A stretch of 64,000 nucleotides of DNA, taken from the NCBI RefSeq assembly GCF_003253705.1, contig NZ_QKYU01000008.1, positions 1-64,000 of the forward strand. Reading direction: 5' to 3'. The stretch is from Humitalea rosea (GTDB lineage: Bacteria; Pseudomonadota; Alphaproteobacteria; Acetobacterales; Acetobacteraceae). The notes beneath the pieces are model-generated. The model ran no database searches. It was not told the DNA's origin and saw only the letters and a list, made by a program, of their open reading frames with translations. The position numbers and the translations under genes were made by a program. Position 1 is the stretch's first letter. Every line of letters starts with the position of its first letter. Below are positions 51,785 to 60,876 of this stretch, one piece after another.

Positions 51785-52783
51785 ATGGCACGTCTGTGGC
51801 GACGCCCGCCTGAAAGGGAGCCGGTGGAGATCAGCGTCATCTGCCCCGTATTCGATACCTCCCCGCCGCTGTTGCAGGCCGCGGTGGCCTCGGTCCTCGC
51901 CGAGGGGGGAGAGACGGAACTCGAGCTCATCCTCGTCGATGACGCATCGCGCTCGAGCGACACCGTGGCGGCGCTCGATGCACTCGCGGCCAATGATTCC
52001 CGCATCCGTCTCGCGCGGCGCTGCGCAAATGCCGGCCCCGCCTCGGCGCGCAACGAAGGGATCGGTCTCGCGCGTGGTGAATGGATCGGCTTCATCGACG
52101 CCGACGACCTTTGGCTGCCGGGACGCATCGCGCGGTCGCGCATTCTGCTCGATCGCAAGGACGTCGCCTGGATCGGCGGGCGGCACCGCCTGCTGCATCC
52201 CGATGGCCTGTTGCATGACACGCCCAACCTGCCCGGGCGGGTGCTGGCCAGCCCGGAGCTGACCCGGATGTTCATCGCCAACTTCTGGATGCATCTCGGC
52301 GCGACCTTGGTGCGCCGGCATCTCGTGGAGCGTATCGGCGGCTTTTCCGAGGGGCTGAGCTACTATGAGGATTTCCTGTTCCTGACAAAGCTTTCCGTGC
52401 TTTCGGCGCTGCACCCGATCGATGCGGACGTCTATGCATGGCGGCGCGCCGGCACGGGGCTGACGGCATCGCCTGCGCGGCTCGCGGCGCGCTCGATGCG
52501 CATGCACGGCCTGGCCGCAGCCGATCCGTTGCTGCGAGGCTTCCGGCGCGAATTGCGCTGGGCGCGCTACAGCGCGCGCAAGGGGCTGGCGCTCAACAAC
52601 CTGCTCGCCGGCCGCCGCGGTCCCGCCCTGGCCCTGGCCTTAGACGCCTGGCGAATGGACCCGCGGGAATTCCGCGACCTGATCGTCTTCCTCGGCCTTT
52701 GGGCGAGGCACCGCACTGCGGCACTGGCGCATAGCCGGCGCTACAGCCCTGTCGAACACTTCCAACTGCAGGACAGCCAATGA
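51785..52783 (+). CDS. Glycosyltransferase family 2
   Basis: 332 residues. GT2 core: ISVICPVFDTSPPLLQAAVA, LILVDDASRSSDTVAALDAL, and ARNEGIGLARGEWIGFIDAD with the DAD metal site at about residues 104-106. ATG at 51785 has only a weak ribosome site; GTG 51824 is an alternative. Overlaps the FkbM gene by four bases, starting a three-gene operon. Confidence 0.87.
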   Translation: MARLWRRPPEREPVEISVICPVFDTSPPLLQAAVASVLAEGGETELELILVDDASRSSDTVAALDALAANDSRIRLARRCANAGPASARNEGIGLARGEWIGFIDADDLWLPGRIARSRILLDRKDVAWIGGRHRLLHPDGLLHDTPNLPGRVLASPELTRMFIANFWMHLGATLVRRHLVERIGGFSEGLSYYEDFLFLTKLSVLSALHPIDADVYAWRRAGTGLTASPARLAARSMRMHGLAAADPLLRGFRRELRWARYSARKGLALNNLLAGRRGPALALALDAWRMDPREFRDLIVFLGLWARHRTAALAHSRRYSPVEHFQLQDSQ

Positions 52784-53721
52784 CCGCGATCACCCAGAGC
52801 CGCGCCGAAGGGTTTGCGCTTCGCACCGCCTGCGCCGGCCTGCGCCTGTACTTCCAGCACGCGCCGGGCCGCCGCGGGAAGGCGTGGGTCTGGGACCGGA
52901 TTGTCCGGCGCTACATCACATGGCGGTCCTTCAACATCGAGGCGCGCACCCGCTTCGGCGCGCGGCTTGAAGGTGGCTTCCCGGATTCGGTGCATAGCTA
53001 TGTGTATTTCTTTGGCGTATGGGAACCGGCGATCACGGCATTGTACCGCGCGGCGCTGCGGCCCGGCGATGTCGTCATCGATATCGGGGCCAATGTCGGG
53101 CTGCATACGCTGCTTGCATCGCGCCTTGTCGGGCCGACCGGGCACGTGCATGCGGTCGAGGCTTCACCCTGGATCTTCCAGCGGCTGCAACGAAACTTAG
53201 CGACGAATGGGGCGGCGAACGTCCAGCCGTACAACATGGCGGCGACGGCCACGGCCGGCCCGGTGCCGGTGTATCTGCATGACGAGAGCAACCTCGGCGG
53301 CACGACCATCGTCGCGGCCGAGGCGGCCAAGACCGGCACCTTGCAGGAGGCCGTGGTCGAGGGCCGCCCCCTGCCCGACATCGTGCCGCTCGTCGAAATC
53401 ACCGCCGCCCGGCTGATCAAGATCGATGTCGAAGGCGCCGAGTGGCTCGTCGTTCAAGGCATGCGCGACGTGCTGCCGCTGCTACGGCCGGATGTGGAGA
53501 TCCTCGTGGAGGTCAACCAATCCGCGCTGGAAGGTCTCGGCGGCTCGCTCGACGCCTTCCTCGCCATCTTCGCCGAGGCCGGATTCTCGGCCTTTGAAGT
53601 GGCGAATGCCTATCAGGGCGGCTTCTACATCCAGCCGCCGCCGAGCCGCCTGGTGCCGCTGCAGCGACGGGACTTCGAGATGGCCGATCTGGTGTTCCGC
53701 CGGACGGCCGCGAAGGGCTGA
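52780..53721 (+). CDS. FkbM family methyltransferase (second)
   Basis: 313 residues. SAM-binding DVVIDIGANVGLHTLLASRL at about residues 101-120 and IKIDVEGAEWLVVQGMRDVL as the FkbM acidic motif. It carries an N-terminal extension of about 90 residues (with RRYITWRSFNIEARTRFGAR) not shared with the 36.5-kb paralogue. Likely methylates a polysaccharide sugar. Six bases before the next GT2. Confidence 0.88.
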   Translation: MTAITQSRAEGFALRTACAGLRLYFQHAPGRRGKAWVWDRIVRRYITWRSFNIEARTRFGARLEGGFPDSVHSYVYFFGVWEPAITALYRAALRPGDVVIDIGANVGLHTLLASRLVGPTGHVHAVEASPWIFQRLQRNLATNGAANVQPYNMAATATAGPVPVYLHDESNLGGTTIVAAEAAKTGTLQEAVVEGRPLPDIVPLVEITAARLIKIDVEGAEWLVVQGMRDVLPLLRPDVEILVEVNQSALEGLGGSLDAFLAIFAEAGFSAFEVANAYQGGFYIQPPPSRLVPLQRRDFEMADLVFRRTAAKG

Positions 53722-53726
53722 CGCCG

Positions 53727-54758
53727 ATGCTGGCGACCCCTGCCGCCAGCATCAGCGTCGTGGTGCCGAGCTACAACCGCGCGGCGCTGCTGCCGGAAAC
53801 CCTGGATGCGATCCTGGCGCAGACGCTGCCGGCTGTGGAGATCATCGTCGTCGATGATGGTTCGACCGATGCCACCCCGACAATTCTGGCCACACGATAT
53901 GCCGGCCAGGTCAAACTGATCCGCATCCGGAACTCGGGCGATCTCGTTGCGCGCAATGTGGGGCTGCGGGAGGCGCGTGGCGAGCTTGTCGCCTTCTGTG
54001 ACAGCGACGATGTCTGGCGCCCTGGCTTCCTTGCCGCGATGGCGGTGCTCTGGGTCGCCGAGCCACGCACCCGCGTCGCCTTCGCCGATTTCGCCATCAT
54101 CCGCGACGGGCGGTGGCAGGACGCGCGCAAGTTCGACGCAGCCCCGGCCGGTTTCTGGAGTGGGCTGCGACGGGTGGGTTGCAGCGGTCTCGGCGTGTTC
54201 GATTCGCCCATCGTCGAACGGCTGATCAGGTTTCAGCCGTTCTTCCCGTCCTGCATGGTGGCGGAGCGGCGCTTCCTGCTCGGGATCGGCGGGTGGGATA
54301 CCTCGGTCGGGCGCATCATGGGCACGGATTTCGCGACCGCGCTGCTGCTCGCGGAGCATGCGCCCTTCGGCGTGGTGCGGGACTCGCCGCTGGAGGCCGT
54401 GCCGCAGCCGCTGGTCGGCATCCGTAAGCATGCCAATAATTTCTCCGCCGATGTGCAGGCGATGAACCTTGGCGATGCCGCCATTCTCGAACATGTGCTG
54501 GCCCGACGGCCATCGCTGGCGCGCCATGCCGCGGCCATCCGCGACAGCGTCGCGCGCCGCCGCGCGGATGCGCTGGAACTGGCCTTCGCGCGGCACGACC
54601 ATGACTCGGTGCGCCGCATCTATCCGCTGCTGCCGCCCACCCACCGCCGCTGGCCGCTGCGGCTCAAGGCCGGTGTCTCGGCGATGCCGGTGCCACTGCG
54701 GGAACGGATCGGGCGCACGCTGCTGGCGCTCGGCACATGGCGCGCGCGGACGGGTTGA
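53727..54758 (+). CDS. Glycosyltransferase family 2
   Basis: 343 residues. Typical GT-A: ISVVVPSYNRAALLPETLDA, IIVVDDGSTDATPTILATRY, NVGLREARGELVAFCDSDDV with the DSDD metal motif at about residues 94-97. Third gene of the divergent GT2-FkbM-GT2 set. Confidence 0.9.
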   Translation: MLATPAASISVVVPSYNRAALLPETLDAILAQTLPAVEIIVVDDGSTDATPTILATRYAGQVKLIRIRNSGDLVARNVGLREARGELVAFCDSDDVWRPGFLAAMAVLWVAEPRTRVAFADFAIIRDGRWQDARKFDAAPAGFWSGLRRVGCSGLGVFDSPIVERLIRFQPFFPSCMVAERRFLLGIGGWDTSVGRIMGTDFATALLLAEHAPFGVVRDSPLEAVPQPLVGIRKHANNFSADVQAMNLGDAAILEHVLARRPSLARHAAAIRDSVARRRADALELAFARHDHDSVRRIYPLLPPTHRRWPLRLKAGVSAMPVPLRERIGRTLLALGTWRARTG

Positions 54759-54767
54759 GGCGGGGCG

Positions 54768-55997
54768 CTACAGCGGCGCGAAATACCGGGGCGCGGCCGG
54801 GGTCGCCGGCACCAGCTTGGGAAAGCCCCGGGTCACGATGCCGCGCCAGATGCGGGACAGCGCCTCCGGGCCGCGGCCATCGCGCAGCCGCGCGAGTGCG
54901 GCGGTCTGCTGGCCATATCGCGCGGTATCCATGCCGGCCATCACCGCATGCAAGGCCGCCTGCATCCCTTCGAGATCATCGCAGAGATGGCCGATGTCCT
55001 CGCCCTGGCGGAAGAGCGATTCGGTGATCGGCACGCGGCTGGCGATGACGGGCTTGCCCCAGGCCACGGCATCCATCAGCCCCCCGCTGGGCGACAGGCT
55101 GTAATACCCAGGCTGCAGCGGCAGGAAAACGTAGTGCAGCCGCGCCAGACCGGCCACGAATTTCTCCCGGCTGATGTGCCCGATCTCGACCTCATGCGCG
55201 ATGTCGGCGAAGCGCTCGCGCGGCGTGGTATGCGGCCGGCCGCCGATGATGTGGAATTCGATCGCATCGCCATAGCGCTGCCGGAACAGCCGCGCGGTAT
55301 CGAGGAAGGCGGTCAGCCCCTTCGCCTCCGTCGCCATGCCGACCAGGCCGACGCGCAGCGGCACCCCCAGCCCCGGTGCCGGATGCCCCGCGGCCTCTCG
55401 CCCATCCACCGGATGCGGCAACACATCGGTGCGCAGCGCGGTCTCGGGCAGGATCATGGCCAAGGCGTCGCGGATGCAATCCTCGAAGACCAGGAACCGC
55501 AGCATCGGATTCGGCAGGCTCAGCATGGAGCGCAGGTCGAAGCGCCGCGCCACCGGGTTGCGCGGCCGCCAGCCGATCACCTCATTCAGGTTCCCATGCA
55601 GCCCGACCTGCACCGCAACCGGCATGGGCGCCGCCGCGGCCGCCATCACCGCCGCGGCGATGGCCGTGGGCGTCGCGGAGGCGAGGACGATGAGATGCGG
55701 CTGCCGCACCGGCGCCGCCGCCAGTGCCGCGCGCAGCACCCGCCACTCATGCAGGAAGCGCCGTGCCGAGACGACATGCGTCTTCCAGCGGTACAGCGGC
55801 GACAGCGCGATCGGCTTGAATTCGACATTCAGCAGCCGCTCGATCGCGCGGTCGTCCCGAAGTGCGGCCAGATGATCGGCATCGGCATGCATGCGGATCT
55901 GCTGGCGCGGAAAGGCCAGCGACATCGCCTGGAGCAAGCCACGGTTGATCGGCACATGCCCGGTGCCGGTATTGGTCATGTCGAAGACCAGGATCAT
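54768..55997 (-). CDS. GT-B glycosyltransferase
   Basis: 409 residues. MILVFDMTNTGTGHVPINRG is the N-terminal glycine-rich acceptor loop; the C-terminal half carries VGLVGMATEAKGLTAFLDTA, IEFHIIGGRPHTTPRERFAD, and FLPLQPGYYSLSPSGGLMDA then VAWGKPVIASRVPI, a GT4-like donor site in which a Ser/Pro/Gly motif replaces the usual Glu-rich signature. Family assignment is by fold, not a close hit. Convergent with the GT2 gene. Confidence 0.72.
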   Translation of the reverse strand: MILVFDMTNTGTGHVPINRGLLQAMSLAFPRQQIRMHADADHLAALRDDRAIERLLNVEFKPIALSPLYRWKTHVVSARRFLHEWRVLRAALAAAPVRQPHLIVLASATPTAIAAAVMAAAAAPMPVAVQVGLHGNLNEVIGWRPRNPVARRFDLRSMLSLPNPMLRFLVFEDCIRDALAMILPETALRTDVLPHPVDGREAAGHPAPGLGVPLRVGLVGMATEAKGLTAFLDTARLFRQRYGDAIEFHIIGGRPHTTPRERFADIAHEVEIGHISREKFVAGLARLHYVFLPLQPGYYSLSPSGGLMDAVAWGKPVIASRVPITESLFRQGEDIGHLCDDLEGMQAALHAVMAGMDTARYGQQTAALARLRDGRGPEALSRIWRGIVTRGFPKLVPATPAAPRYFAPL

Positions 55998-56004
55998 GGC
56001 TGCC

Positions 56005-58107
56005 TCACCGGGCGCAGGGCCGCGCTTCGCCACGCGGCACGATGTGGAGGATCGGATCGCGGATGAAATCCTGCCGCCGGGTGAAGGGCGGCGCCTCGGC
56101 CAGCAGCGCGACATAGGTGCCGCGCGCCTCGGCCGAGCCCAGCACATCCGACACCGCCGCCAGGGATTGCAGCGCGAGCTGGCCGTAATCGCCCTCGGTC
56201 TTGCTCCAGCCCTGGCCATTCGACAGGCCGCGCGCCCGCGTGGCGGCGCCGATCTCGGACCAGCTGCGCAGCGGCTGCCCGTTCGGCGACTGGATCGCGA
56301 TCAGATAGGCCGCGCCATCATGCATGGCGAAGCCGCGCGGGGCGGCGTTGAAGCGCCCGACAAGGAAGCTCGCCATCCAGCCCAGCACCACGCGCGCATC
56401 CTCGCCACCGCGCCGGGCCGCATTCGCGGCGGTGGAGGCGAAGTAGTCCTGCTGCCACGGCGGCAGCACGCCCGGCGCGCCATATTCGCCGGGGATCCAG
56501 CCATGGGCGTCGCCCTGCTGAATGGTCCAGCCACGGATCTGGGCGCGGACCCAGCCCCAGTTGCCGGCGGCGGCGCCGCGCAGCCAGGGCAGGTTGGGGT
56601 CGTCCGCAGGGCTCGCCCATGCGGCATTGTCGAGCTGGCGCAGCGACCAGGCGGCCCCGCGCACCTGGTTGCCGCGCACGACATTCACGCCCTCGCCGAT
56701 GCCGCCATCGCGCCCGCCGCCCCGGGCCGCCGCCGCGGGCCATTGCGAGATGACGCACCAGGAGGCCTGGGCCTGCACTTCATCGAGGAAGGCGCGCCGG
56801 CCGGTCAGCAGATAGGGCACGAAGGCGAGGTCAGGCTGATGCGCGCAATCGGCCGCCCAGCCGGTATCGCCGGCGATCGGCTGCAACAGCCCGCCCGGCG
56901 CCGGCCCGCCGCGCCCATCGCTCCAGAGCCGCGGCCAATGATCGGTGTCGATCCAGCCCCCCGCCCCGCCGGCGCCGCCTGCCGGGTCCCAGTAGTGCCA
57001 GGGGATGGCGCCGGCCGCCTCGGCCTGGCCAATGGCGAAGGACGCGGCGCGGGCATCGCCGCTGATCAGCCACACCGCCTGCGGCATGGTCGCCGGGCCG
57101 ATATCGGCCCGGGCCCCGGTCTGCCCCATGTTCTGGGTGATCCCGCGTGTATCGAAGGGCTCCTGCCAGGCCGGTGCGGCCATCAGCCGCGCCATGCGGC
57201 CCACCAGCGCGTCATCGACCCCGGTCGAGACGTCATAGCGGGCGATGGCCCCGGCATCGGCGAGATACTCGGCATCATGCCGCACATGGGCGGGCGCGGG
57301 CGCCGCACCGCCACGCGCCGCCGCCGCCTCGCGGCCCCAGGCGGTGTACTGGTGGTGGCGCGGGATATCCGCGCGGATCGCCTCGCGCCCATCCAGCACC
57401 AGCCGGGCGCCATAGGCGGCCTCACCGCCACCGGGCCGCATCGCGACATCATTGCGGAACCAGCAATCGACCCAGAGCGTGCCATCGGCGCGCAGGGCGA
57501 CATCGGCCACGACCCGCAGCGAGGTCACTCCCCCCGCGACCTCCGGCGGCACCGGCGCCACCACCCGTGCCGCGACCGCGAGCGGCCCGGCCTGCCACGG
57601 CGGCGTGGTCACGGCGGCGCCGAAGGGGCGCAGCAGGTCGAGTTCCCAGGCGCGCCCCCCGGCGAGCGGCCGGACCCCCACCACCGCCTGCCGCCCGGCC
57701 AGTGCCGCCGTGGGATCCATCCGCCATGCCGGTGGCGCCGCCGCGCGCGACAGCACCACCCCGGCCCGCGCCCCCGCCGCCAACGCCGGGCAGGCCAGCG
57801 CGATCACCGCCAGCCGCACCGAGCCGTCGGGATGCCGCGCCTTCGCATCCATCTGCACCGCCAGGGTGCCACCGCCCGTGAGCCGCGCGGCAAGCCCCGC
57901 CTCCGCCGGCACATCGCCCGGCCGGAAGGCCTGGCCGAAGACGGCGATGCTGCCGGCGGGGGTGCCCCTGCCCTCCAGCACCAGGCCGAGCACATCGCCC
58001 TCCTGCCCGGCGCAGGGCATCGGCGGGCTCCGCACCTCCGCTTGCGCGGCATGGGGCAGCGCGAGGCTCGCGCCCCCGGCGGCGAGCAGGATGCGGCGCC
58101 TCAGCAT
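56005..58107 (-). CDS. Large exported protein, possible RIFT-barrel polysaccharide-active enzyme
   Basis: 700 residues. A Sec/Tat-like signal (MLRRRILLAAGGASLALPHA, cleavage near AQA) precedes a beta-rich N-terminal half with VQMDAKARHPDGSVRLAVIA, which resembles the RIFT-barrel pattern of PcRGLX/YetA (exo-rhamnogalacturonan lyase-like) proteins. The C-terminal half is Trp- and His-rich (IPWHYWDPAGG, WIDTDHWPRLWSDG, WGWVRAQIRGWTIQQGDAHG), suggesting a carbohydrate-binding cleft. No catalytic residues can be assigned. It lies between two glycosyltransferases, so it may process the exported polymer. Confidence 0.45.
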   Translation of the reverse strand: MLRRRILLAAGGASLALPHAAQAEVRSPPMPCAGQEGDVLGLVLEGRGTPAGSIAVFGQAFRPGDVPAEAGLAARLTGGGTLAVQMDAKARHPDGSVRLAVIALACPALAAGARAGVVLSRAAAPPAWRMDPTAALAGRQAVVGVRPLAGGRAWELDLLRPFGAAVTTPPWQAGPLAVAARVVAPVPPEVAGGVTSLRVVADVALRADGTLWVDCWFRNDVAMRPGGGEAAYGARLVLDGREAIRADIPRHHQYTAWGREAAAARGGAAPAPAHVRHDAEYLADAGAIARYDVSTGVDDALVGRMARLMAAPAWQEPFDTRGITQNMGQTGARADIGPATMPQAVWLISGDARAASFAIGQAEAAGAIPWHYWDPAGGAGGAGGWIDTDHWPRLWSDGRGGPAPGGLLQPIAGDTGWAADCAHQPDLAFVPYLLTGRRAFLDEVQAQASWCVISQWPAAAARGGGRDGGIGEGVNVVRGNQVRGAAWSLRQLDNAAWASPADDPNLPWLRGAAAGNWGWVRAQIRGWTIQQGDAHGWIPGEYGAPGVLPPWQQDYFASTAANAARRGGEDARVVLGWMASFLVGRFNAAPRGFAMHDGAAYLIAIQSPNGQPLRSWSEIGAATRARGLSNGQGWSKTEGDYGQLALQSLAAVSDVLGSAEARGTYVALLAEAPPFTRRQDFIRDPILHIVPRGEARPCAR

Positions 58108-59375
58108 CGCGCGGCCATGACCCGGCGGAACAGCGCGAGCTGGCCTTCCGTGGTCGCCTCCCAACTGAAGCCCTCCGCATAGGCGCGGGTCGCGGCACGG
58201 TCGGGCGGGCTTGCCAGCAGCCGCCGCACGCCCTCGGCGATGGCGGCCGGGCTTGCCTCCTCCAGCACCAGCCCGGCGGCGGGCGCGGCCACCGCCTCGC
58301 GGCTGCCCCAGGCCGGGCTCGCCACCACCGGCGTGCCGCAGGCCATGGCTTCGAGCAGCACATTCGCCCAGCCCTCGCGGCTGGAGGCGAGCACCAGCGC
58401 ATCCGCCGCGCCGAAATACAGCGGCAGCAGCGCATGCGGCTGGGCGCCCGCGAACTGGACCCGCTCGGCGACGCCCAGGCTCTGGGCCAGCGCGCCAAGG
58501 GCCGCGCGATCCGGCCCCTCCCCCACGATCAGCAGCCGATGCCCGGGCAGCGCCGGCAGCGCGGCGATGATGTGGTGGTGGCCCTTGCGCTCGATCAGAT
58601 GGCCGACCGAGAGCAGCACCGGCTCCGCCCCCAGCCCCAAGGCGGCGCGCGCGGTGCGGCGGCAGGAGGGCGGGCGGAAGCTGCGCAGATCGACGCCGTT
58701 GCGGAGCACCGTGACCTTCCCCGGCGGCGCGCCCAGCGCCACCAGCCCCTCCTTCAGCCCGGCGCTGACGGCGATCAGCGCATCCGCCCCGACGATGGCC
58801 CGCCGGATCGCGCGGCGCGGCAGGCGGTAGCCGGGCAGTTGGCTCACATCCGAGCCGCGTGCGGTCAGCACCACCGGCTTGCCGAACTCCAGCCCCAGCC
58901 AGACCGCGACGATGCCGTCGGGGTAGAGGTAGTGGCCGTCGATCGCATCGATCTCCAGCCCCTCCGCCAGCAGCCGCGCCAGCGCGGCCCGGGCGGCGAG
59001 ATAGAGGCTCGCCGGGCCGGTCAGCAGCCCCAGCCCCGGCAGCGCCAGGAAGCGCGGATGCAGCAGGCGCAGCCCGTGCCGCCGCTCCTCCGCCGGCACG
59101 GCGGCGTAGCGGGCCCAGCGGCCGAAGCGATCGGCGCGGGAGGGGAACCAGGGGGTCGGCGCGAGCACAAGGCTCCGCGCCTCACCGCTGGCGACGAGGT
59201 GGCGCAGCCTGCTCTCGACGAAGACGCCGTGATTGGGCTGCGCGGCGTTGGGGTAGAGCGTGCTGAAGGTCAGCAGGCGGATCGGCCGCTGCGCCGCGCC
59301 GGCCGGGTTGGGGCGGAGCAGCGTCCCGCCAGCCGCGGCGGTGGATGCGGGGGCTGCCTCGTTCTGTCGTGTCAT
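58101..59375 (-). CDS. Glycosyltransferase family 4
   Basis: 424 residues. N-terminal RLLTFSTLYPNAAQPNHGVF is the pattern of exosortase-locus EPS glycosyltransferases; VFVESRLRHLVASGEA and DAIDGHYLYPDGIVAVWLGL follow. GT4 core: SVGHLIERKGHHHIIAALPA, LLIVGEGPDRAALGALAQSL and EGWANVLLEAMACGTPVVAS. Its stop lies six bases inside the preceding (downstream) gene. Start 59375 chosen over 59399, as MTRQNE is cleaner, but ribosome sites are weak. Confidence 0.88.
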   Translation of the reverse strand: MTRQNEAAPASTAAAGGTLLRPNPAGAAQRPIRLLTFSTLYPNAAQPNHGVFVESRLRHLVASGEARSLVLAPTPWFPSRADRFGRWARYAAVPAEERRHGLRLLHPRFLALPGLGLLTGPASLYLAARAALARLLAEGLEIDAIDGHYLYPDGIVAVWLGLEFGKPVVLTARGSDVSQLPGYRLPRRAIRRAIVGADALIAVSAGLKEGLVALGAPPGKVTVLRNGVDLRSFRPPSCRRTARAALGLGAEPVLLSVGHLIERKGHHHIIAALPALPGHRLLIVGEGPDRAALGALAQSLGVAERVQFAGAQPHALLPLYFGAADALVLASSREGWANVLLEAMACGTPVVASPAWGSREAVAAPAAGLVLEEASPAAIAEGVRRLLASPPDRAATRAYAEGFSWEATTEGQLALFRRVMAARC

Positions 59376-59508
59376 GTTCGTCCGTCCCGCCCGCCGCATC
59401 CTTCATGTCGAAGGGCGCCCATGCCGTGCTGGTGGGTGGTGTCGCCGCCGCCCACCAGGCCAGCCAGCCGATGCCGATCAGCATCGCCAGGAAGTACAGA
59501 CCATCCAT
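59182..59508 (-). CDS. Small membrane-anchored protein overlapping the GT4 gene
   Basis: ATG 59508 follows GAGGAGG by six bases, an excellent ribosome site, 19 bases after the ligase stop. The first 58 residues look genuine: a membrane helix MDGLYFLAMLIGIGWLAWWA and a hydrophilic tail. After about residue 60 the frame is inside the GT4 gene and turns Arg/Pro/Ala-rich, so the last 50 residues are doubtful. Either a 194-base overlap is real, or a frameshift hides an earlier stop. Small proteins at this place occur in exosortase EPS loci. Confidence 0.5.
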   Translation of the reverse strand: MDGLYFLAMLIGIGWLAWWAAATPPTSTAWAPFDMKDAAGGTDEHDTTERGSPRIHRRGWRDAAPPQPGRRGAAADPPADLQHALPQRRAAQSRRLRREQAAPPRRQR

Positions 59509-59526
59509 GCGGGGCCTCCTCGGGGG

Positions 59527-60861
59527 TCATTGCGGCGCGGCCCGGGCAAAGGCCGGCGGCGCGGCGGCACGGCGCCGCCAGCCCGGCATCGCCACCGCGG
59601 CCTGCCCTGTCGGTGCAGCTTGCGCCAGCGCGGCCCGCGCCAGCCCATAGGCCCCCGCGACCACGACCAGCAGCGTCCAGTAGAAATCCCAATAGGACAG
59701 CGAAAGGAATGTCCCGCTGACCAGGTAAGCCACGATGGAGACCTGCGCCATGCGGCCAAGGTCATGCGCCCAGGCAAGCTCCGGCCGGTCGCGCGTCATG
59801 CGCTGAAGGCGCAAGGCATAGATCACGGTCATCACCGTCAGCCCGAACCAGACGAGGAAGGTCGGGAAGCCGTGTTCGCCCAGCATCTCGAACCAGATGC
59901 TGTGCACGGCGCGGGCGGGGCCGCCGGGGGCCACGGTATCCACCGCCGATTGCGTATAGGGGCCGGTGAAGCCCGCCCCCACCAGCGGCCGGCTCAGCGC
60001 GAGCTTGAAGGAGATGCCCCAGAGCACCAGCCGTTCGGAGGCGGATTCATCCTGCTGGTAGGTGGAGATGGTGTTCATCCGGCTGGTCCAGCCATCGGGC
60101 ATGAAGGAGATCGCGCCCGCGACGCAGCCGGCGAGCACGATGCCGGAGACGACCTTGCCCTTGCTCCGCACCCACATCATCAGGGTCACCGCCGCGAGGC
60201 CGAGCAGCGCGCCGCGGGAATAGCTCGCGATGGTCGCGAGCAGGGTCAGCGCCATGGCGATGGCCAGCCCGACCCGCACGATGTGCCGCGCGGATTGCAT
60301 CCGCAGATAGTTCATCAGCGGCAAGGTCACCAGCATGGCCGCGGCCAGATGGTTGTTGTCGGTGATCATCGTCTGCGCCGGGCCCCAGACCCGGTAGTTG
60401 CCGCCATTGACGATGGCGAAGATGCCGCCGCGCACGCCGTAATAGCCCAGCGAGATCGCCATGACCCAGACCAGCGCATGGATGCGCCGCCGGTCGGTGA
60501 GCAGCGCCGCCGTCACCAGCAGCCCGATCAGCACCTTGAAGACATGCTCCCACTTGGTCCAGACCGCCGCAGGATCGCCGAGCGCCACCGCCGAGGTGAG
60601 GGTGAAGCCGAACATCATCACCAGCAGCAGCACCGTCACCCCATTCCAGGCGAAGCGCTTCGGCTCCCCCGCGAGCAGGCAGCCGAGCAGGGTCGCGAGG
60701 AACACCGTCATCGCCCAGGGCAGTTCCGAGGCCGGACCCCAGACCAGCCGGTGCGGGTTCATGAAGGAGATCCACGACCACAGCAGGATGCCGGCGAAGG
60801 GCCGCGCCACCGCCAGCGCCAGCAGCAGCAGCATCGCCAGGATGAAGATGGCATCACGCAT
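59527..60861 (-). CDS. O-glycosylation ligase, exosortase A system-associated
   Basis: 444 residues with about ten to eleven membrane helices. N-terminal DUF5935-like block SWISFMNPHRLVWGPASELP near residues 30-49, then a Wzy_C/O-antigen-ligase domain with ITDNNHLAAAMLVTLPLMNY, ATIASYSRGALLGLAAVTLM and the loop with HSIWFEMLGEHGFPTFLVWF (essential-His type). These features define the exosortase-A-linked ligase/polymerase family. It would polymerise or ligate the repeat unit at the periplasmic face. Second gene after prsT, 15 bases downstream. Confidence 0.9.
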   Translation of the reverse strand: MRDAIFILAMLLLLALAVARPFAGILLWSWISFMNPHRLVWGPASELPWAMTVFLATLLGCLLAGEPKRFAWNGVTVLLLVMMFGFTLTSAVALGDPAAVWTKWEHVFKVLIGLLVTAALLTDRRRIHALVWVMAISLGYYGVRGGIFAIVNGGNYRVWGPAQTMITDNNHLAAAMLVTLPLMNYLRMQSARHIVRVGLAIAMALTLLATIASYSRGALLGLAAVTLMMWVRSKGKVVSGIVLAGCVAGAISFMPDGWTSRMNTISTYQQDESASERLVLWGISFKLALSRPLVGAGFTGPYTQSAVDTVAPGGPARAVHSIWFEMLGEHGFPTFLVWFGLTVMTVIYALRLQRMTRDRPELAWAHDLGRMAQVSIVAYLVSGTFLSLSYWDFYWTLLVVVAGAYGLARAALAQAAPTGQAAVAMPGWRRRAAAPPAFARAAPQ

Positions 60862-60876
60862 CTTCGCTATCCCGGC

